This document shows positions 25,510-35,306 of a stretch of 64,000 nt of DNA, one piece after another; position 1 is the first letter of the stretch, and each line of letters begins with the position of its first letter. The position numbers and the translations under genes were made by a program. Below the pieces are notes generated by a model. The model was not told the origin of the DNA. It did not search any database and was given only the letters and a program-made list of their open reading frames with translations. Origin of the DNA: Mycolicibacterium sp. S2-37 (GTDB taxonomy: Bacteria; Actinomycetota; Actinomycetes; Mycobacteriales; Mycobacteriaceae); contig NZ_JAFEVR010000006.1 in assembly GCF_017352375.1 (NCBI RefSeq), forward strand, positions 248,001 to 312,000, written 5' to 3'.

Positions 25510-25890
25510 GTGGACCCGGCGCGCCTTGCCGCGGCGCTCGAGGATGTCGTCGACCTCACCCGGGAAGACGACGGCGCCCTGACCGTGCGTCACGACGGCA
25601 CCATCGCCTCACTGCGGGTGGTGGCGATCGCCGAGGACCTCGAGCTGGTGTCGTTGACGCAGATCCTGGCCTGGGACCGGCCGCTGGACAATCGCCTGCG
25701 GACCGCGGTGCTGACCCATGCGCACACCACCCTGCTGGGGACGGTGTCGCTGGCGGCGAAGAAGAAGACCGCAGATGTGCTGCTGCGCTACAACTTTCCG
25801 GCCGCCGGACTGCCCGACGACGCGCTGCGCACCCTGGTGCTGCTGGTGCTCGCCAACGGCGCCGAGGTCCGTCGCGCGCTAATCGGCTGA
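25510..25890 (+). CDS. Conserved mycobacterial protein, Rv2360c-like
   Basis: A 126-residue protein, GTG 25510, 26 bp after uppS in the same direction. It is a single soluble alpha/beta domain with LEDVVDLTREDDGALTVRHD landmarks (DLTREDDGAL) and a KKKTADVLLRYNFPAAG stretch; no catalytic motif or signal peptide is visible. The last 12 bases overlap the convergent zur gene. Position matches Rv2360c between uppS and furB. The fold may be of the YbjN/type III chaperone-like class, but I cannot establish that. Function unknown. Confidence 0.75.
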   Translation: MDPARLAAALEDVVDLTREDDGALTVRHDGTIASLRVVAIAEDLELVSLTQILAWDRPLDNRLRTAVLTHAHTTLLGTVSLAAKKKTADVLLRYNFPAAGLPDDALRTLVLLVLANGAEVRRALIG

Positions 25891-26286
25891 CGTGAGCTTG
25901 GCGCAGTCGCCGCACACCCCGAAGATCTCGATGGTGTGGCTGACGTCGGAGAAACCGTGTTCGCGAGCGATGTCGGCGGCCCACTTCTCGACCTGACCGC
26001 CCTGGATCTCCACGGTCGCCCCGCAGGCCCGGCAGACCAGGTGATGGTGGTGTTCGTCGGAGCAGCGACGGTAGACCGATTCGCCGGTGTCGGTGCGCAG
26101 GGTGTCGACCAGCCCGGCCTCGGCCATCGACTGCAGTGCGCGGTACACCGTCGTCAGTCCGATGCCCTCACCGCGCTGGCGCAGTACGTCGTGCAGCTCC
26201 TGGGCGGAGCGGAAATCGTCGAGCTCGTCGAGGAGTTCGGTGATCGCGGCCCGCTGACGGGTGGCGCGCACCTGCGCGGGGCTCAT
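25879..26286 (-). CDS. zur: Zinc uptake regulator Zur (FurB)
   Basis: A 135-residue Fur-family repressor, ATG 26286 in an ATGA overlap with smtB. The DNA-binding helix region GIGLTTVYRALQSMAEAGLVD is typical (landmark TTVYRALQ). Zinc ligands are present: HHHHLVCRACG and GVCGDCAKL give the structural CxxC/CxxC site, and the histidine-rich loop forms the sensory site. In mycobacteria FurB represses zinc uptake and alternative ribosomal protein genes under zinc repletion, and it is co-transcribed with smtB. The shared operon makes zur expression rise with zinc. Confidence 0.95.
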   Translation of the reverse strand: MSPAQVRATRQRAAITELLDELDDFRSAQELHDVLRQRGEGIGLTTVYRALQSMAEAGLVDTLRTDTGESVYRRCSDEHHHHLVCRACGATVEIQGGQVEKWAADIAREHGFSDVSHTIEIFGVCGDCAKLTSAD

Positions 26287-26642
26287 CGGTGATCCTCCTC
26301 GGCGTGGGCCACCGCGTCGTTGACGATATGGGCGAGGTGGGCGTCGACGAGCCGGTAGAGCACCTCGCGGCCGGAGCGTTCGCTGGCCACCACCCCGGCC
26401 TGCTTGAGGATGCGCAGGTGCTGGCTCACCAGCGGCTGGGGTACGCCGAGCGCGTCGACGAGCTCGTGCACACAGCGCGCGGACTTCTGCAGCTGCAACA
26501 CGATGGCGATCCGCAGCGGCGCCGCCAGGGCCCGCAGCAGTTCGCCCGCGGTGTCGAGCACATCGCGGCCGGGCAACTCGGGGGTGGGCGTCGCATGGTG
26601 GTGGTACGCGCCGGTTGGGGGGATTGTGGAAACGGTTTTCAT
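26283..26642 (-). CDS. smtB: ArsR/SmtB-family zinc-responsive repressor SmtB
   Basis: A 119-residue protein from ATG 26642; an in-frame start 31 codons earlier would reach into glyS. The winged helix has [22 protein letters not shown]. The C-terminal helix reads [18 protein letters not shown], which fits the alpha-5 zinc site pattern D-x-H-x10-H-x2-E/H. SmtB represses its own smtB-zur operon and lets go when zinc binds, giving zinc-dependent expression of Zur. A perfect 8-bp inverted repeat lies 16 bp upstream of its start. Confidence 0.93.
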   Translation of the reverse strand: MKTVSTIPPTGAYHHHATPTPELPGRDVLDTAGELLRALAAPLRIAIVLQLQKSARCVHELVDALGVPQPLVSQHLRILKQAGVVASERSGREVLYRLVDAHLAHIVNDAVAHAEEDHR

Positions 26643-26657
26643 TATTCGAGACAGAAT

Positions 26658-26677
26658 ACATGCGCTCATGCGCATGT
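26658..26677. promoter_or_regulatory. Inverted repeat, candidate SmtB operator
   Basis: ACATGCGC and GCGCATGT form perfect 8-bp arms around TCAT, between the divergent smtB (start 26642) and glyS (start 26726). The size and place fit an ArsR/SmtB dimer site. It could affect glyS too. Protein assignment is inferred. Confidence 0.55.
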
Positions 26678-26725
26678 CAACGGGTGCGGCGGAGGGCGCG
26701 TGGCCGGTCGCTACGCTGTTGTCCC

Positions 26726-28135
26726 GTGGCTCCATCTTCTTCGATCATCGACACCGTTGCGAACCTGGCGAAGCGCCGTGGCCTCGTCTTCCAGTCTGGC
26801 GAGATCTATGGCGGCACCAAGTCGGCGTGGGACTACGGTCCGCTCGGCGTCGAACTGAAGGAGAACATCAAACGGCAGTGGTGGCGGTCGGTCGTCACCG
26901 GCCGCGACGACGTCGTCGGCCTGGACAGCGCAATCATCCTGCCGCGTGAGGTGTGGGTCGCCTCCGGACACGTCGAGGTCTTCAACGATCCGCTCGTCGA
27001 GTGCCTGAACTGCCACAAGCGTCACCGGCAGGACCACATGCAGGAGGCGTACAGCGAGAAGCAGGCGAAGAAGGACGGCGTCACCGTCGATCCCGACTCG
27101 GTTTCGATGTCCGAGATCGTGTGCCCCGACTGCGGCACCAAGGGTCAGTGGACCGAGCCCCGCGACTTCAACATGATGCTCAAGACCTACCTGGGCCCGA
27201 TCGAGACCGAGGAGGGCCTGCACTACCTGCGTCCGGAGACCGCCCAGGGCATCTTCGTCAACTTCGCCAACGTGGTCACCACCGCACGTCGCAAGCCGCC
27301 GTTCGGCATCGGACAGATCGGCAAGAGCTTCCGCAACGAGATCACCCCCGGCAACTTCATCTTCCGGACCCGTGAATTCGAACAGATGGAGATGGAGTTC
27401 TTCGTCGAGCCGTCGACGGCCAGGGAGTGGCACCAGTACTGGATCGACACCCGCCTGCAGTGGTACGTCGACCTCGGCATCGACCGCGACAACCTGCGTC
27501 TCTACGAGCACCCGAAGGAGAAGCTGTCGCACTACTCCGACCGCACGGTCGACATCGAGTACCGGTTCAAATTCCAGGGCAGCGAGTGGGGTGAGCTCGA
27601 AGGCGTCGCCAACCGCACCGACTTCGACCTCAGCACGCATTCGAAGCACTCGGGCACCGACCTGTCGTTCTACGACCAGGCCACCGATACCCGCTTCGTG
27701 CCGTACGTGATCGAGCCGGCAGCCGGACTGACCCGGTCGGTGATGGCGTTCCTCGTCGACGCCTACACCGAGGACGAGGCGCCCAACGCCAAGGGCGGCG
27801 TCGACAAGCGCACGGTGCTGCGGCTGGATCCCCGGCTGGCGCCGGTCAAGGCCGCGGTGCTGCCGCTGTCGCGCCACGCCGACCTGTCGCCCAAGGCCCG
27901 CGACCTGGCCGCCGAGCTGCGCACGTCGTGGAACGTCGAGTTCGACGACGCCGGCGCGATCGGCAGGCGCTACCGCCGCCAGGACGAGATCGGCACGCCG
28001 TACTGCATCACGGTCGACTTCGACTCGCTCGAGGACCAGGCGGTCACCATCCGGGAACGCGACGCCATGACCCAGGACCGGGTCGCGCTCGACGCGGTCA
28101 GCGACTATCTGGCCGTCCGGCTCAAGGGCGCCTAG
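26726..28135 (+). CDS. glyS: Glycyl-tRNA synthetase (class II, dimeric type)
   Basis: A 469-residue enzyme; GTG 26726 begins [19 protein letters not shown], which matches homologue length. [13 protein letters not shown] is the glycine-enzyme N-terminus, CLNCHKRHR and CPDCGTKG are cysteine pairs of the insert, and class II motif 2 is [20 protein letters not shown]. Motif 3 region lies in the anticodon-binding half ([14 protein letters not shown]). It charges tRNA-Gly in the cytoplasm. The stop codon overlaps the stop of the convergent MarR-GNAT gene (shared CTAG). Confidence 0.96.
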   Translation: MAPSSSIIDTVANLAKRRGLVFQSGEIYGGTKSAWDYGPLGVELKENIKRQWWRSVVTGRDDVVGLDSAIILPREVWVASGHVEVFNDPLVECLNCHKRHRQDHMQEAYSEKQAKKDGVTVDPDSVSMSEIVCPDCGTKGQWTEPRDFNMMLKTYLGPIETEEGLHYLRPETAQGIFVNFANVVTTARRKPPFGIGQIGKSFRNEITPGNFIFRTREFEQMEMEFFVEPSTAREWHQYWIDTRLQWYVDLGIDRDNLRLYEHPKEKLSHYSDRTVDIEYRFKFQGSEWGELEGVANRTDFDLSTHSKHSGTDLSFYDQATDTRFVPYVIEPAAGLTRSVMAFLVDAYTEDEAPNAKGGVDKRTVLRLDPRLAPVKAAVLPLSRHADLSPKARDLAAELRTSWNVEFDDAGAIGRRYRRQDEIGTPYCITVDFDSLEDQAVTIRERDAMTQDRVALDAVSDYLAVRLKGA

Positions 28136-29046
28136 AGCTCGCGCGACCAGTACTCGCCGACGAGGTCGTGCCCGAAGCTGTGGTGCGGTTCGCTGCGGTC
28201 CAGTCGGAAACCGGCCCGCTGATAGATCCGGCGGGCGGCGGTCAGTATCTCGTTGGTCCACAGCGTGATTCGGGTGTAACCGCTGCGCTTGGCGAAGCGC
28301 AGGCATTCTTCGACCAGCCGGCTGCCCACCCCGGCGCCACGGGCTGACGGCTCCACGAGCAGCAACCTGAGCTTCGCGGTGTCCGGCTCGTCGGCGGCGG
28401 TGCAGAACACGCAACCCACGCGTTCGCCGTCGAGTTCGGCGATCCACCCGGCCTGCGGTGGCCCGTCCGTGCGGCGGGAGAAGTCGCCGACGATCTCGGC
28501 GACCAGGCCCTCGAACGTGGTGTCCCAGCCGTAGTCGTCGGCGTATCGCCGGCCATGCCGTTCGACGACCCAGCCCAGGTCGCCGGGTTCGGGGGAGCGC
28601 AGTACCAGTGCGGCGGGGCGGGGCGCGTCGCCCAGCGTCTGCCGGATGCGCGCCATCGCGGTCGCGATCCGGGTGCGCTGATCGGTGCTGAGCGGCGCCA
28701 GCATGTCGTCGATTGCGGCGGTCTGCAATTCGTCGAGTTCGGCGAACGCCGTCCGGCCGGCGTCGGTGAGCCGTACCGACTGACGTCGGCGGTCGGCGGA
28801 CGAGGGCTCTCGGACGATGAGCCCGGCGGTGGCGAAATTGGCGAGAATGCGACTGAGATAGCCGGCGTCCAGATCGAGTGCCGCCCGCAGATCGGACACG
28901 GGCAGGGTGTCGAACTGCGCAATCTCGAAGAGGATTCGCGCTTCGGTGAGGGTGAACCGCGACCCGGCCAGGTCGGGTTTCAGCAGGCCGAGCACCCGGG
29001 TGTAGAAGCGGTTGAAGGCACGGACGTCCGGCACCACGCTGGTCAT
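28132..29046 (-). CDS. MarR-GNAT fusion: HTH regulator with acetyltransferase domain
   Basis: A 304-residue fusion. Residues about 5-140 form a MarR winged helix ([49 protein letters not shown]). Residues about 150-300 form a GNAT N-acetyltransferase with [20 protein letters not shown], the acetyl-CoA pyrophosphate loop (R/Q-x2-G-x-G/A), and RAGFRLD near the end. Starts at TTG 29061 and ATG 29055 exist, but TTGACT (29077-29082) and GACTAT (29054-29059) form a promoter that would start transcription at ATG 29046, so I chose a leaderless start there. Target of acetylation unknown. Confidence 0.82.
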   Translation of the reverse strand: MTSVVPDVRAFNRFYTRVLGLLKPDLAGSRFTLTEARILFEIAQFDTLPVSDLRAALDLDAGYLSRILANFATAGLIVREPSSADRRRQSVRLTDAGRTAFAELDELQTAAIDDMLAPLSTDQRTRIATAMARIRQTLGDAPRPAALVLRSPEPGDLGWVVERHGRRYADDYGWDTTFEGLVAEIVGDFSRRTDGPPQAGWIAELDGERVGCVFCTAADEPDTAKLRLLLVEPSARGAGVGSRLVEECLRFAKRSGYTRITLWTNEILTAARRIYQRAGFRLDRSEPHHSFGHDLVGEYWSREL

Positions 29047-29048
29047 AG

Positions 29049-29082
29049 CTGACATAGTCAACTACTAATTTGACCCAGTCAA
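29049..29082 (-). promoter_or_regulatory. Promoter with two palindromic boxes for the MarR-GNAT gene
   Basis: Two copies of TTGAC-N3-GTCAA occur: TTGACCCAGTCAA at 29070-29082 (perfect arms) and CTGACATAGTCAA at 29049-29061 (one arm mismatch). Their centres are 21 bp apart, two helical turns. They cover the -35 (TTGACT, minus strand) and -10 (GACTAT) hexamers, separated by 17 bp, which fits autorepression by the MarR domain. Confidence 0.6.
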
Positions 29083-29086
29083 CTAG

Positions 29087-31078
29087 TTAGAAGCGACCGC
29101 CGCCTCCGCTGAAGCCGCCGCCCCCGCCCCCTCCTCCGAAGCCGCCGCCTCCGAAGCCGCCGCCGAACCCGCCACCGCCGAAGCCGCCGCGCATCACGCC
29201 TCCGAGCATGTTGCCGATGAGGATGCCGCCGATCACGGCCCCCATCTGACCGCCGCCGCCGCCACCGCCGTACGGCCCGCTGAAACTCTGTTGTGCTGCA
29301 ACGACGTCGGAGTTGGCCATCGACTGCGCCTGGCCGGCCAGCATCGCGGCCCCGTTGGCGTGGGCGATCGCCTCGGCGAGATCGGTGGTGCGCTTGTCCC
29401 GCGCGGCCTGCAGCTGCCGGACCGCCTCGGCCAGCCGGGTGCGCGCCTCCGGACCGACGATGCCGCGGCGGGTGTCGATGTAGTCGGACACCGCGCGCAC
29501 CTGTGCCTGTGCGGTGAACAACGCCTGGTCGTACTGACGGTTGAGCCGCTCAACGGTCTGGCGCTCCTCGGCGACGTCGGCGAGCATTCGGTCGAGTTCT
29601 GCGTCGGCCTTGGTGAGCCGGGTGAAGCTGCCCAGCGGATCGGCACTGCCGTCGCTCTGCGCGTGGGCGACCGCCGCGACCGCGGCGTCACGGGCGGCGC
29701 TCAGCTCGGTGGCCACCGCCAGGCTGCCCTGCGCCAACTGTGCTCCGGCCTGGTTGATGCCGTTCTGCGCGTCGGCGATCGCGGCGGGCAGACCCGCCAC
29801 GGCCCGGCTGATGTCGGTGGCGGCGCTGTCGACTGCGTCGAGCAGGGTGCGCGCCTGACCGAGCGCGGCCTCGGCGGCATGGATGGCGTCGACCAAACCG
29901 GTCTGCCGGTCGGCCGGCCGCGCCACCAGAGTCCGGGCGCTGCTGATGTTCTGGTCGGCGAACTCGAGCCGCTGCCTGGCCTCTCCGATGTTGTCGGACA
30001 CCGAAACCAGTGCGGCCTCGGCGAATTGGTTCCGCAGCTGGCTCAACGTCTGCTCGGCCGGTGTCAACCGCGCCGTCAGGTCGACCATCTGCTGGGTCAG
30101 CTTGTCGAGCCGGTCGGGCGCGTTGATGACCAGATCGCGCAGCTGGGCGAACGCTTCGCGCTGCGCCTCGAGTTCCCGGTCGGCCTTGGCCGCGGCGACG
30201 ATGACACGGGTCAGCAGGTCGCGGCGCTGCTGTGGAGTCTCGGGCACGGCGTCGTCGAGGATGTGTCGCACGTTGAGGGCCTGGGCCAGCGTGTTCCTGG
30301 CGTTGGTCACCGCCTGGGTGAATGCGGCGGTGTCACGCTCGCCGAATTCCTCGACGGCGAGCGCCAATTCGCTTTCGCTGGTGCGCAGCTGATTGTCGAC
30401 CTCGACCACGATCCGGCGGGACAGGTCGTCGAGTGCGTCGAGCGGCACGGCGGCCAGCGCCTCGGGGTCGGAGGGATCCACCCGCTGCGCCGCGGCGAAC
30501 TCCGCCTCGCGGCGTTTGCGCCGCTTGCCGCGCTGCCAGAAGACCAGTGCCGTCAGGCCCAGGCCGATGACCGCCAGCACGGCCAGCATGCCCACCCAGC
30601 TCACCCCGCCGCCGGTCTTGGTGGTGGCCAGGCCGTCGGCGGCAGCCACCGCCGCACCGGCCCAGTCGCCGGTGCGCAGCAGCGGTTCGACGTCGTTGCG
30701 GCGCACCTGGTCGATGTCCACACCGTCCAGCGCGTCGGGGCGCGCCAGGAATGCATACGCACGGTCGACGGTCGCCACGGCCAGGATCGCGTCCTGTTCG
30801 CCGAGACTGCTGCGCTGATAGGTCGACTGGGCCCACGCCTGCGGGTCCTGGCCGGAGAAGTCCTCGACGAACACCACCCACAGCCGGATCCGTCGCTCGT
30901 TGTAGAGCTTGTCGATCGCGGCCTGCACCTGGCTCTCGCCCGACGCGCTCAACGCGCCCGCGTTGTCGGTGATGTAGGTCGGCAACCGCAGTGGCGGCTC
31001 GGCGGCGGCACCGGGCGCCACCAGGGCCGCCGTGGTCATGATTGCGGCGAGCAGGCCGAAGAGCCGGGCGAATCGCAT
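29087..31078 (-). CDS. TPM-domain membrane protein with coiled coil and glycine-rich tail (Rv2345-like)
   Basis: A 663-residue protein, ATG 31078. Signal sequence at residues 1-26 (ending APGAAAEPP), a TPM domain at about 30-150 ([15 protein letters not shown] and [14 protein letters not shown]), one transmembrane helix near 158-180 followed by a basic stop ([12 protein letters not shown]), a long Ala/Gln/Arg-rich coiled-coil region to about 600, and a Gly-rich C-terminus made of FGGGGFGGG repeats. TPM proteins are found in photosystem assembly factors and in bacterial YgcG. It is divergent from dgt, as in M. tuberculosis Rv2345/Rv2344c. Biochemical role unknown; cell-envelope location inferred. 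Confidence 0.85.
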   Translation of the reverse strand: MRFARLFGLLAAIMTTAALVAPGAAAEPPLRLPTYITDNAGALSASGESQVQAAIDKLYNERRIRLWVVFVEDFSGQDPQAWAQSTYQRSSLGEQDAILAVATVDRAYAFLARPDALDGVDIDQVRRNDVEPLLRTGDWAGAAVAAADGLATTKTGGGVSWVGMLAVLAVIGLGLTALVFWQRGKRRKRREAEFAAAQRVDPSDPEALAAVPLDALDDLSRRIVVEVDNQLRTSESELALAVEEFGERDTAAFTQAVTNARNTLAQALNVRHILDDAVPETPQQRRDLLTRVIVAAAKADRELEAQREAFAQLRDLVINAPDRLDKLTQQMVDLTARLTPAEQTLSQLRNQFAEAALVSVSDNIGEARQRLEFADQNISSARTLVARPADRQTGLVDAIHAAEAALGQARTLLDAVDSAATDISRAVAGLPAAIADAQNGINQAGAQLAQGSLAVATELSAARDAAVAAVAHAQSDGSADPLGSFTRLTKADAELDRMLADVAEERQTVERLNRQYDQALFTAQAQVRAVSDYIDTRRGIVGPEARTRLAEAVRQLQAARDKRTTDLAEAIAHANGAAMLAGQAQSMANSDVVAAQQSFSGPYGGGGGGGQMGAVIGGILIGNMLGGVMRGGFGGGGFGGGFGGGGFGGGGGGGGFSGGGGRF

Positions 31079-31150
31079 GTTCGCCAATGTAGTGCGAGCA
31101 CGGCGCGGGCCCGGAGTTTCCCGCCGGGCGTGCTGGCAGACTGTGCCTCG

Positions 31151-32419
31151 GTGAGCCCACGAGACGACAGCTACGACGAGTTCGACACCGCGCGGATGGT
31201 GGCCGAACCGCCCAAGGCTGCCACGCTGCCCGGCACCGACACCGAGCACCGCACCGCTTTCGCCAGGGACCGGGCCCGGGTGCTGCACTGTGCGGCGCTG
31301 CGCCGCCTCGCCGACAAGACGCAGGTGGTCGGCCCCCGCGAAGGGGAGACGCCGCGCACCCGGCTGACGCACTCCCTGGAGGTCGCGCAGATCGGTAGGG
31401 GAATGGCCGTCGGGCTGGGATGCGACTCCGATCTGGTGGATCTCGCCGGGCTGGCGCATGACATCGGGCATCCGCCCTACGGCCACAACGGAGAGCGCGC
31501 ACTCGACGAGATCGCCAAATCGTTCGGGGGTTTCGAGGGTAACGCCCAGAACTTCCGGATCCTCACCCGCCTCGAACCCAAAGTGCTTGATGCCGACGGC
31601 AACTCGGCCGGTTTGAACCTCACCAGAGCGGCGCTGGACGCGGTGACGAAGTATCCGTGGCAGCGGATCGGCGACCGCAGGAAGTTCGGTTTCTACGACG
31701 ACGACCTCGCCGCCGCCGCCTGGGTGCGCGACGGTGCGCCCGCCGAGCGGCCCTGCCTGGAGGCCCAGGTGATGGACTGGGCCGACGACGTCGCCTACTC
31801 CGTGCATGACGTCGAGGACGGGGTGGTGTCCGGACGCATCGACCTGCGGGTGCTGGCCGACGCCGACGAGGCAGCGACGCTGGCACATCTGGGAGCCCGG
31901 TCGTTCCCGACGCTGACACCCGACGACCTGCTCGCCGCCGCCGAACGGCTGTCGGAGGTGCCGGTGGTCGCGGCGGTGGGTAAGTACGACGGCACCCTCA
32001 CCGCATCCGTCGCGCTCAAGCGGCTGACCAGTGAGCTCGTCGGCCGCTTCGCCAACGCCGCGATCGCCGAGACGCGCACGGTCTCGGGCACCGACCGGTT
32101 GCGGCGCTTCGACGCCGACCTCGCGGTGCCGATCCTGGTGCGCGCCGAGGTGGCCCTACTCAAAACGCTGGCGCTGCACTTCATCATGAGCGACCACGGG
32201 CATCTCGGTATCCAGACCGATCAGCGCACCCGTATCCACGAGGTCGCGCTGGCGCTGTGGGCACAGGCTCCGGGGAGTCTGGATCCCCAGTTCGCAGCCG
32301 ATTTCACCGCGGCCGACGACGACGGCGCCCGGCTGCGCGTGGTGGTCGACCAGATAGCGTCGTACACCGAGGGACGATTGGAACGAGTGCACGAGGCGCG
32401 TTCGCCGCGGCCTTTGTAG
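31151..32419 (+). CDS. dgt: Deoxyguanosinetriphosphate triphosphohydrolase-like protein
   Basis: A 422-residue HD-domain protein, GTG 31151 ([12 protein letters not shown]). [21 protein letters not shown] is the Dgt N-terminal signature; metal ligands lie in [14 protein letters not shown] and [15 protein letters not shown] (the H...HD...D pattern). It cleaves dNTPs to nucleoside and triphosphate and so controls dNTP pools. The dnaG start is 35 bp downstream, so dgt and dnaG are probably one operon, as in M. tuberculosis. Confidence 0.95.
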   Translation: MSPRDDSYDEFDTARMVAEPPKAATLPGTDTEHRTAFARDRARVLHCAALRRLADKTQVVGPREGETPRTRLTHSLEVAQIGRGMAVGLGCDSDLVDLAGLAHDIGHPPYGHNGERALDEIAKSFGGFEGNAQNFRILTRLEPKVLDADGNSAGLNLTRAALDAVTKYPWQRIGDRRKFGFYDDDLAAAAWVRDGAPAERPCLEAQVMDWADDVAYSVHDVEDGVVSGRIDLRVLADADEAATLAHLGARSFPTLTPDDLLAAAERLSEVPVVAAVGKYDGTLTASVALKRLTSELVGRFANAAIAETRTVSGTDRLRRFDADLAVPILVRAEVALLKTLALHFIMSDHGHLGIQTDQRTRIHEVALALWAQAPGSLDPQFAADFTAADDDGARLRVVVDQIASYTEGRLERVHEARSPRPL

Positions 32420-32454
32420 TCAGGACTGCGGGGGACCGGCTCTAGACTGGCTCG

Positions 32455-34401
32455 GTGGCCGGAGGCGATTCGATGCGGGGGCGGGGCAGGATCCCCGACC
32501 GGGACATCGCCGCCATCCGCGAGAAGGTCCGCATCGAGGACGTCGTCGGCGACTATGTGCAGTTGCGCCGCGCCGGGGCGGATTCACTGAAGGGACTGTG
32601 CCCCTTCCACGACGAGAAATCGCCGTCCTTCCACGTGCGGCCCAACCACGGCCACTTCCACTGCTTCGGCTGCGGCGAGGGGGGTGACGTCTACGCGTTC
32701 CTGCAGAAGATCGAGCACGTCAGCTTCGTCGAGGCGGTCGAACTGCTCGCCGACCGGGTCGGCTACACCGTCACCTACACCGGCGCGACGAGCACCGCGG
32801 TGCAGCGGGACCGGGGCAGCCGCAGCCGGCTGCTGGCGGCCAACGCCGCGGCCGCCGAGTTCTACGCCGAGGCGCTGCAGTCCGACGAGGCCGCGCCGGC
32901 GCGGCAGTATCTGATCGAACGCAGATTCGACGCCGCGGCGGCGGCGCGGTTCGGCTGCGGCTTCGCGCCCTCGGGCTGGGACAAGCTGACAAAGCACCTG
33001 CTGCGCAAGGGTTTCGAGTTCAAGGAGCTGGAGGCGGCCGGGTTGTCCCGCGAGGGCAAACGCGGGCCGATGGACCGCTTCCACCGCCGCCTGCTGTGGC
33101 CGATCCGTGCCAGCGGCGGTGAGGTCATCGGATTCGGTGCGCGCCGCATCTTCGACGATGACCCGATGGAGGCCAAGTACGTCAACACCCCCGAGACGGT
33201 GCTGTACAAGAAGTCGTCGGTGCTGTTCGGGCTCGATCTCGCCAAACGCGACATCGCCAAGGCCCACCGCGCCGTCGTCGTCGAGGGTTACACCGACGTC
33301 ATGGCGATGCACCTGGCGGGAGAGACGACCGCCGTCGCCTCCTGCGGCACCGCGTTCGGGGACGGTCACCTCGCGCTGCTGCGCCGGTTGATGATGGACG
33401 ACAACTGGTACCGCGGCGAGCTGATCTTCGTCTTCGACGGCGACGCCGCCGGCCAGGCCGCCGCGTTGAAGGCGTTCGACGGCGATCAGCAGGTGGCGGG
33501 CAAATCGTTCGTCGCCGTCGCCGCCGACGGGATGGACCCATGCGATCTGCGGCTGAAATCGGGTGACAACGCCCTGCGCGACCTGGTGGCGCGACGAATC
33601 CCGATGTTCGAGTTCGCCATCCGCAGTCAGATCCCCGCCGGCGACGTCCTCGACAACGACCCCTCGGCCCAGGTCGATTCGCTGCGCCGATGCGTGCCGC
33701 TGGCCGCCAGGATCCGCGACTACGCACTGCGCGACGAATACGCGCGCCGGCTCGCGGGCTGGACGGGCTGGCCCGACGAGGCGCAGGTGCTCAGCCGCGT
33801 GCGCGAAGAGGCGCAGAAGCGCGGCATGCCGGAAGGCGGGCGGCGTCGCCGGGCCGAGCCGGTACCCACGAAGGCGGCGCGGCCGGCCGCCGACGCGCCG
33901 GCACGTCCGGATCCCGCCGATCCCACGCTGTGGCCACAGCGTGAGGCACTCAAGGCGGCGCTGCAGTACCCCGTGATCGCCGGCCCGGTGTTCGATGCAC
34001 TGACCGTCGACAGCTTCACCCATCCCGGCTACCGGGCGGTGCGGGCGTCGGTCGAGGCCGCCGGTGGCACCTCGGCCGGGCTGTCCGGGGCGCAGTGGAT
34101 CGAGGCGGTGCGCGATCAGACCGGCTCACCCGCCGCGGCGAACCTGGTCAACGAACTCTGTGCGGAGGCGTTCCGGGTCGAGGACGAGGAGAAACTGCCC
34201 CGCTACATCGGCGGTGTGCTGGCCCGGCTGCAGGAGGTGTGGGTGGGCCGCCAGATCGCCGAGGTGAAATCCAAGCTGCAGAGGATGTCGCCGGTGGAGC
34301 AGGGCGACGAGTACCACGCGCTGTTCGGTGACCTGGTCGCGATGGAGGCGTATCGCCGCAGCCTGCTGGAACAGGCGAGCGGTGACGACCTCTCTGCATG
34401 A
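32455..34401 (+). CDS. dnaG: DNA primase DnaG
   Basis: A 648-residue primase from GTG 32455; ATG 32473 would begin at MRGRGRIPDRDIAAIRE, close to the M. tuberculosis start. The zinc finger is C-H...C-C within CPFHDEKSPSFHV and HFHCFGCGEGG. TOPRIM domain: VVVEGYTDVMAMH and VFDGDAAGQAA with the acidic residues. The C-terminal DnaB-interaction domain is less conserved and ends LLEQASGDDLSA. It synthesises RNA primers at the replication fork. Confidence 0.96.
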   Translation: MAGGDSMRGRGRIPDRDIAAIREKVRIEDVVGDYVQLRRAGADSLKGLCPFHDEKSPSFHVRPNHGHFHCFGCGEGGDVYAFLQKIEHVSFVEAVELLADRVGYTVTYTGATSTAVQRDRGSRSRLLAANAAAAEFYAEALQSDEAAPARQYLIERRFDAAAAARFGCGFAPSGWDKLTKHLLRKGFEFKELEAAGLSREGKRGPMDRFHRRLLWPIRASGGEVIGFGARRIFDDDPMEAKYVNTPETVLYKKSSVLFGLDLAKRDIAKAHRAVVVEGYTDVMAMHLAGETTAVASCGTAFGDGHLALLRRLMMDDNWYRGELIFVFDGDAAGQAAALKAFDGDQQVAGKSFVAVAADGMDPCDLRLKSGDNALRDLVARRIPMFEFAIRSQIPAGDVLDNDPSAQVDSLRRCVPLAARIRDYALRDEYARRLAGWTGWPDEAQVLSRVREEAQKRGMPEGGRRRRAEPVPTKAARPAADAPARPDPADPTLWPQREALKAALQYPVIAGPVFDALTVDSFTHPGYRAVRASVEAAGGTSAGLSGAQWIEAVRDQTGSPAAANLVNELCAEAFRVEDEEKLPRYIGGVLARLQEVWVGRQIAEVKSKLQRMSPVEQGDEYHALFGDLVAMEAYRRSLLEQASGDDLSA

Positions 34402-34472
34402 GGTCATGTAACGCGATATGGTGAGCGCGCTATAAACCGTCGGGGGAACGGCTAGCGGAAGGCAGCTTCACT

Positions 34473-34769
34473 GTGGCACTCGGGATGGCAACTATGACGA
34501 AGATCCAGCGCTACTTCACCGTCGGCGCATTCGCGGCCACCGTCGTGGCCGCGCCCATCGCCGCCGCGGTGTACACCGCTCCCGCGCAGGACGCCGTCGC
34601 TGCGCCGCCGTGCCTGGCCTGGTACGGCAACAAGGAGGACGGCAAGTGCCTGTCCTACTCCAACGGCAACGGCATCGGCGTCGGCACCCCCGGATTCGGC
34701 ATCGGCAACGGTGGCTTCTACACCAGCCCCATCTTCCCGGGCCAGACGATCAACCAGGGCCTCGGCTAA
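34473..34769 (+). CDS. Small secreted protein, Rv2342-like
   Basis: A 98-residue protein with a Sec signal peptide: basic start, hydrophobic core FAATVVAAPIAAAV and a cleavage site near AVAAP. The mature part holds two cysteines (CLAW...KCLSY) that may form a disulphide, then a Gly/Asn-rich tail ending TINQGLG. GTG 34473 follows GGAAGG (34457-34462); ATG 34485 and ATG 34494 are possible starts too. TATAAA at 34431 could be the -10 of its promoter. Position after dnaG matches Rv2342. Function unknown. Confidence 0.75.
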   Translation: MALGMATMTKIQRYFTVGAFAATVVAAPIAAAVYTAPAQDAVAAPPCLAWYGNKEDGKCLSYSNGNGIGVGTPGFGIGNGGFYTSPIFPGQTINQGLG

Positions 34770-34788
34770 CCCAGCGCTCCCGCTTCTC

Positions 34789-35034
34789 TCACCTGTCGGT
34801 GCGCGCCTCGGGGCGCAGCACCGCTGTCTGCTCGTCGATCGGCGTCAGCGTCACCAGATTGGGGTCGGGTGACACGCGTTCGGCGATCTTGCGTCGCGAC
34901 GACTCGATGACGGCTCTGGCCGCGGGGCTGGCCGTCACGGCCCGATAGGTGCCTGCGATCTGCTCGTAGCGGCGTCGGCCCGCCTTGGTGCCCAACACAT
35001 AGCCGACGGCCATTACGGCGACATACCCGAACAA
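34789..35034 (-). CDS. Short membrane-anchored protein (YtxH-like)
   Basis: An 81-residue protein with one N-terminal hydrophobic segment (FGYVAVMAVGYVLGTKAG) followed by the basic GRRRYEQI typical of YtxH/gas-vesicle-like stress proteins of Actinobacteria. The TTG start at 35034 is preceded by GGAGGG with a 5-base spacer, which supports it. It converges with the Rv2342-like gene. Function unknown; it may be an envelope stress protein. Confidence 0.65.
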   Translation of the reverse strand: MFGYVAVMAVGYVLGTKAGRRRYEQIAGTYRAVTASPAARAVIESSRRKIAERVSPDPNLVTLTPIDEQTAVLRPEARTDR

Positions 35035-35188
35035 CAGAGCCCTCCAACAAGACGGTGTGTGGTTCCATCCTGCCTCAAGTCGGGCAGTGCGCGCCGGGCC
35101 GGGGAGCCCGTTGGCAGCGAGTTGGTCACGCCCCCGGTGTGTGCGCTAGAGTCACTCCTCGGTCCGCATCGAGACGCGGCCAAGACAG

Positions 35189-35261
35189 TCCCCTGTAGCT
35201 CAATTGGCAGAGCATTCGACTGTTAATCGAAGGGTTGCTGGTTCGAGTCCAGCCGGGGGAG
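35189..35261 (+). tRNA. tRNA-Asn (anticodon GTT)
   Basis: A 73-nt cloverleaf: 7-bp acceptor TCCCCTG/CGGGGGA (one T-G pair), D-arm with AGCTCAATTGGCAGAGC, anticodon loop CTGTTAA giving GTT, T-arm GCTGG-TTCGAGT-CCAGC, discriminator G. No CCA is encoded, as often in actinobacteria. It stands alone, with a strong hairpin 11 bp downstream, and lies at the left edge of the arsenic island. Confidence 0.96.
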
Positions 35262-35272
35262 CAAGCCGTTCG

Positions 35273-35306
35273 ACAGTTGGAGCCCCTTTCGAGGGGCTCG
35301 AACTGT
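35273..35306 (+). terminator. Strong hairpin terminator after tRNA-Asn
   Basis: GAGCCCCT-TTCG-AGGGGCTC gives an 8-bp stem with a stable TTCG tetraloop; after one G-G mismatch the stem continues with ACAGTT/AACTGT (6 bp). No T-run follows (TATAT only), which is usual for mycobacterial terminators. It should end the tRNA transcript. Confidence 0.85.

Noticed and set aside
29087-29235. Glycine-rich end of the TPM protein as a PE_PGRS-like repeat
   Set aside because: Short FGGGG tail typical of TPM/YgcG proteins; no PE domain or GGA/GGN repeats of PGRS length.
29291-31150. Long plus-strand open frame in front of dgt
   Set aside because: It is the antisense of the TPM-domain gene; only the part from GTG 31151 resembles dGTPase.
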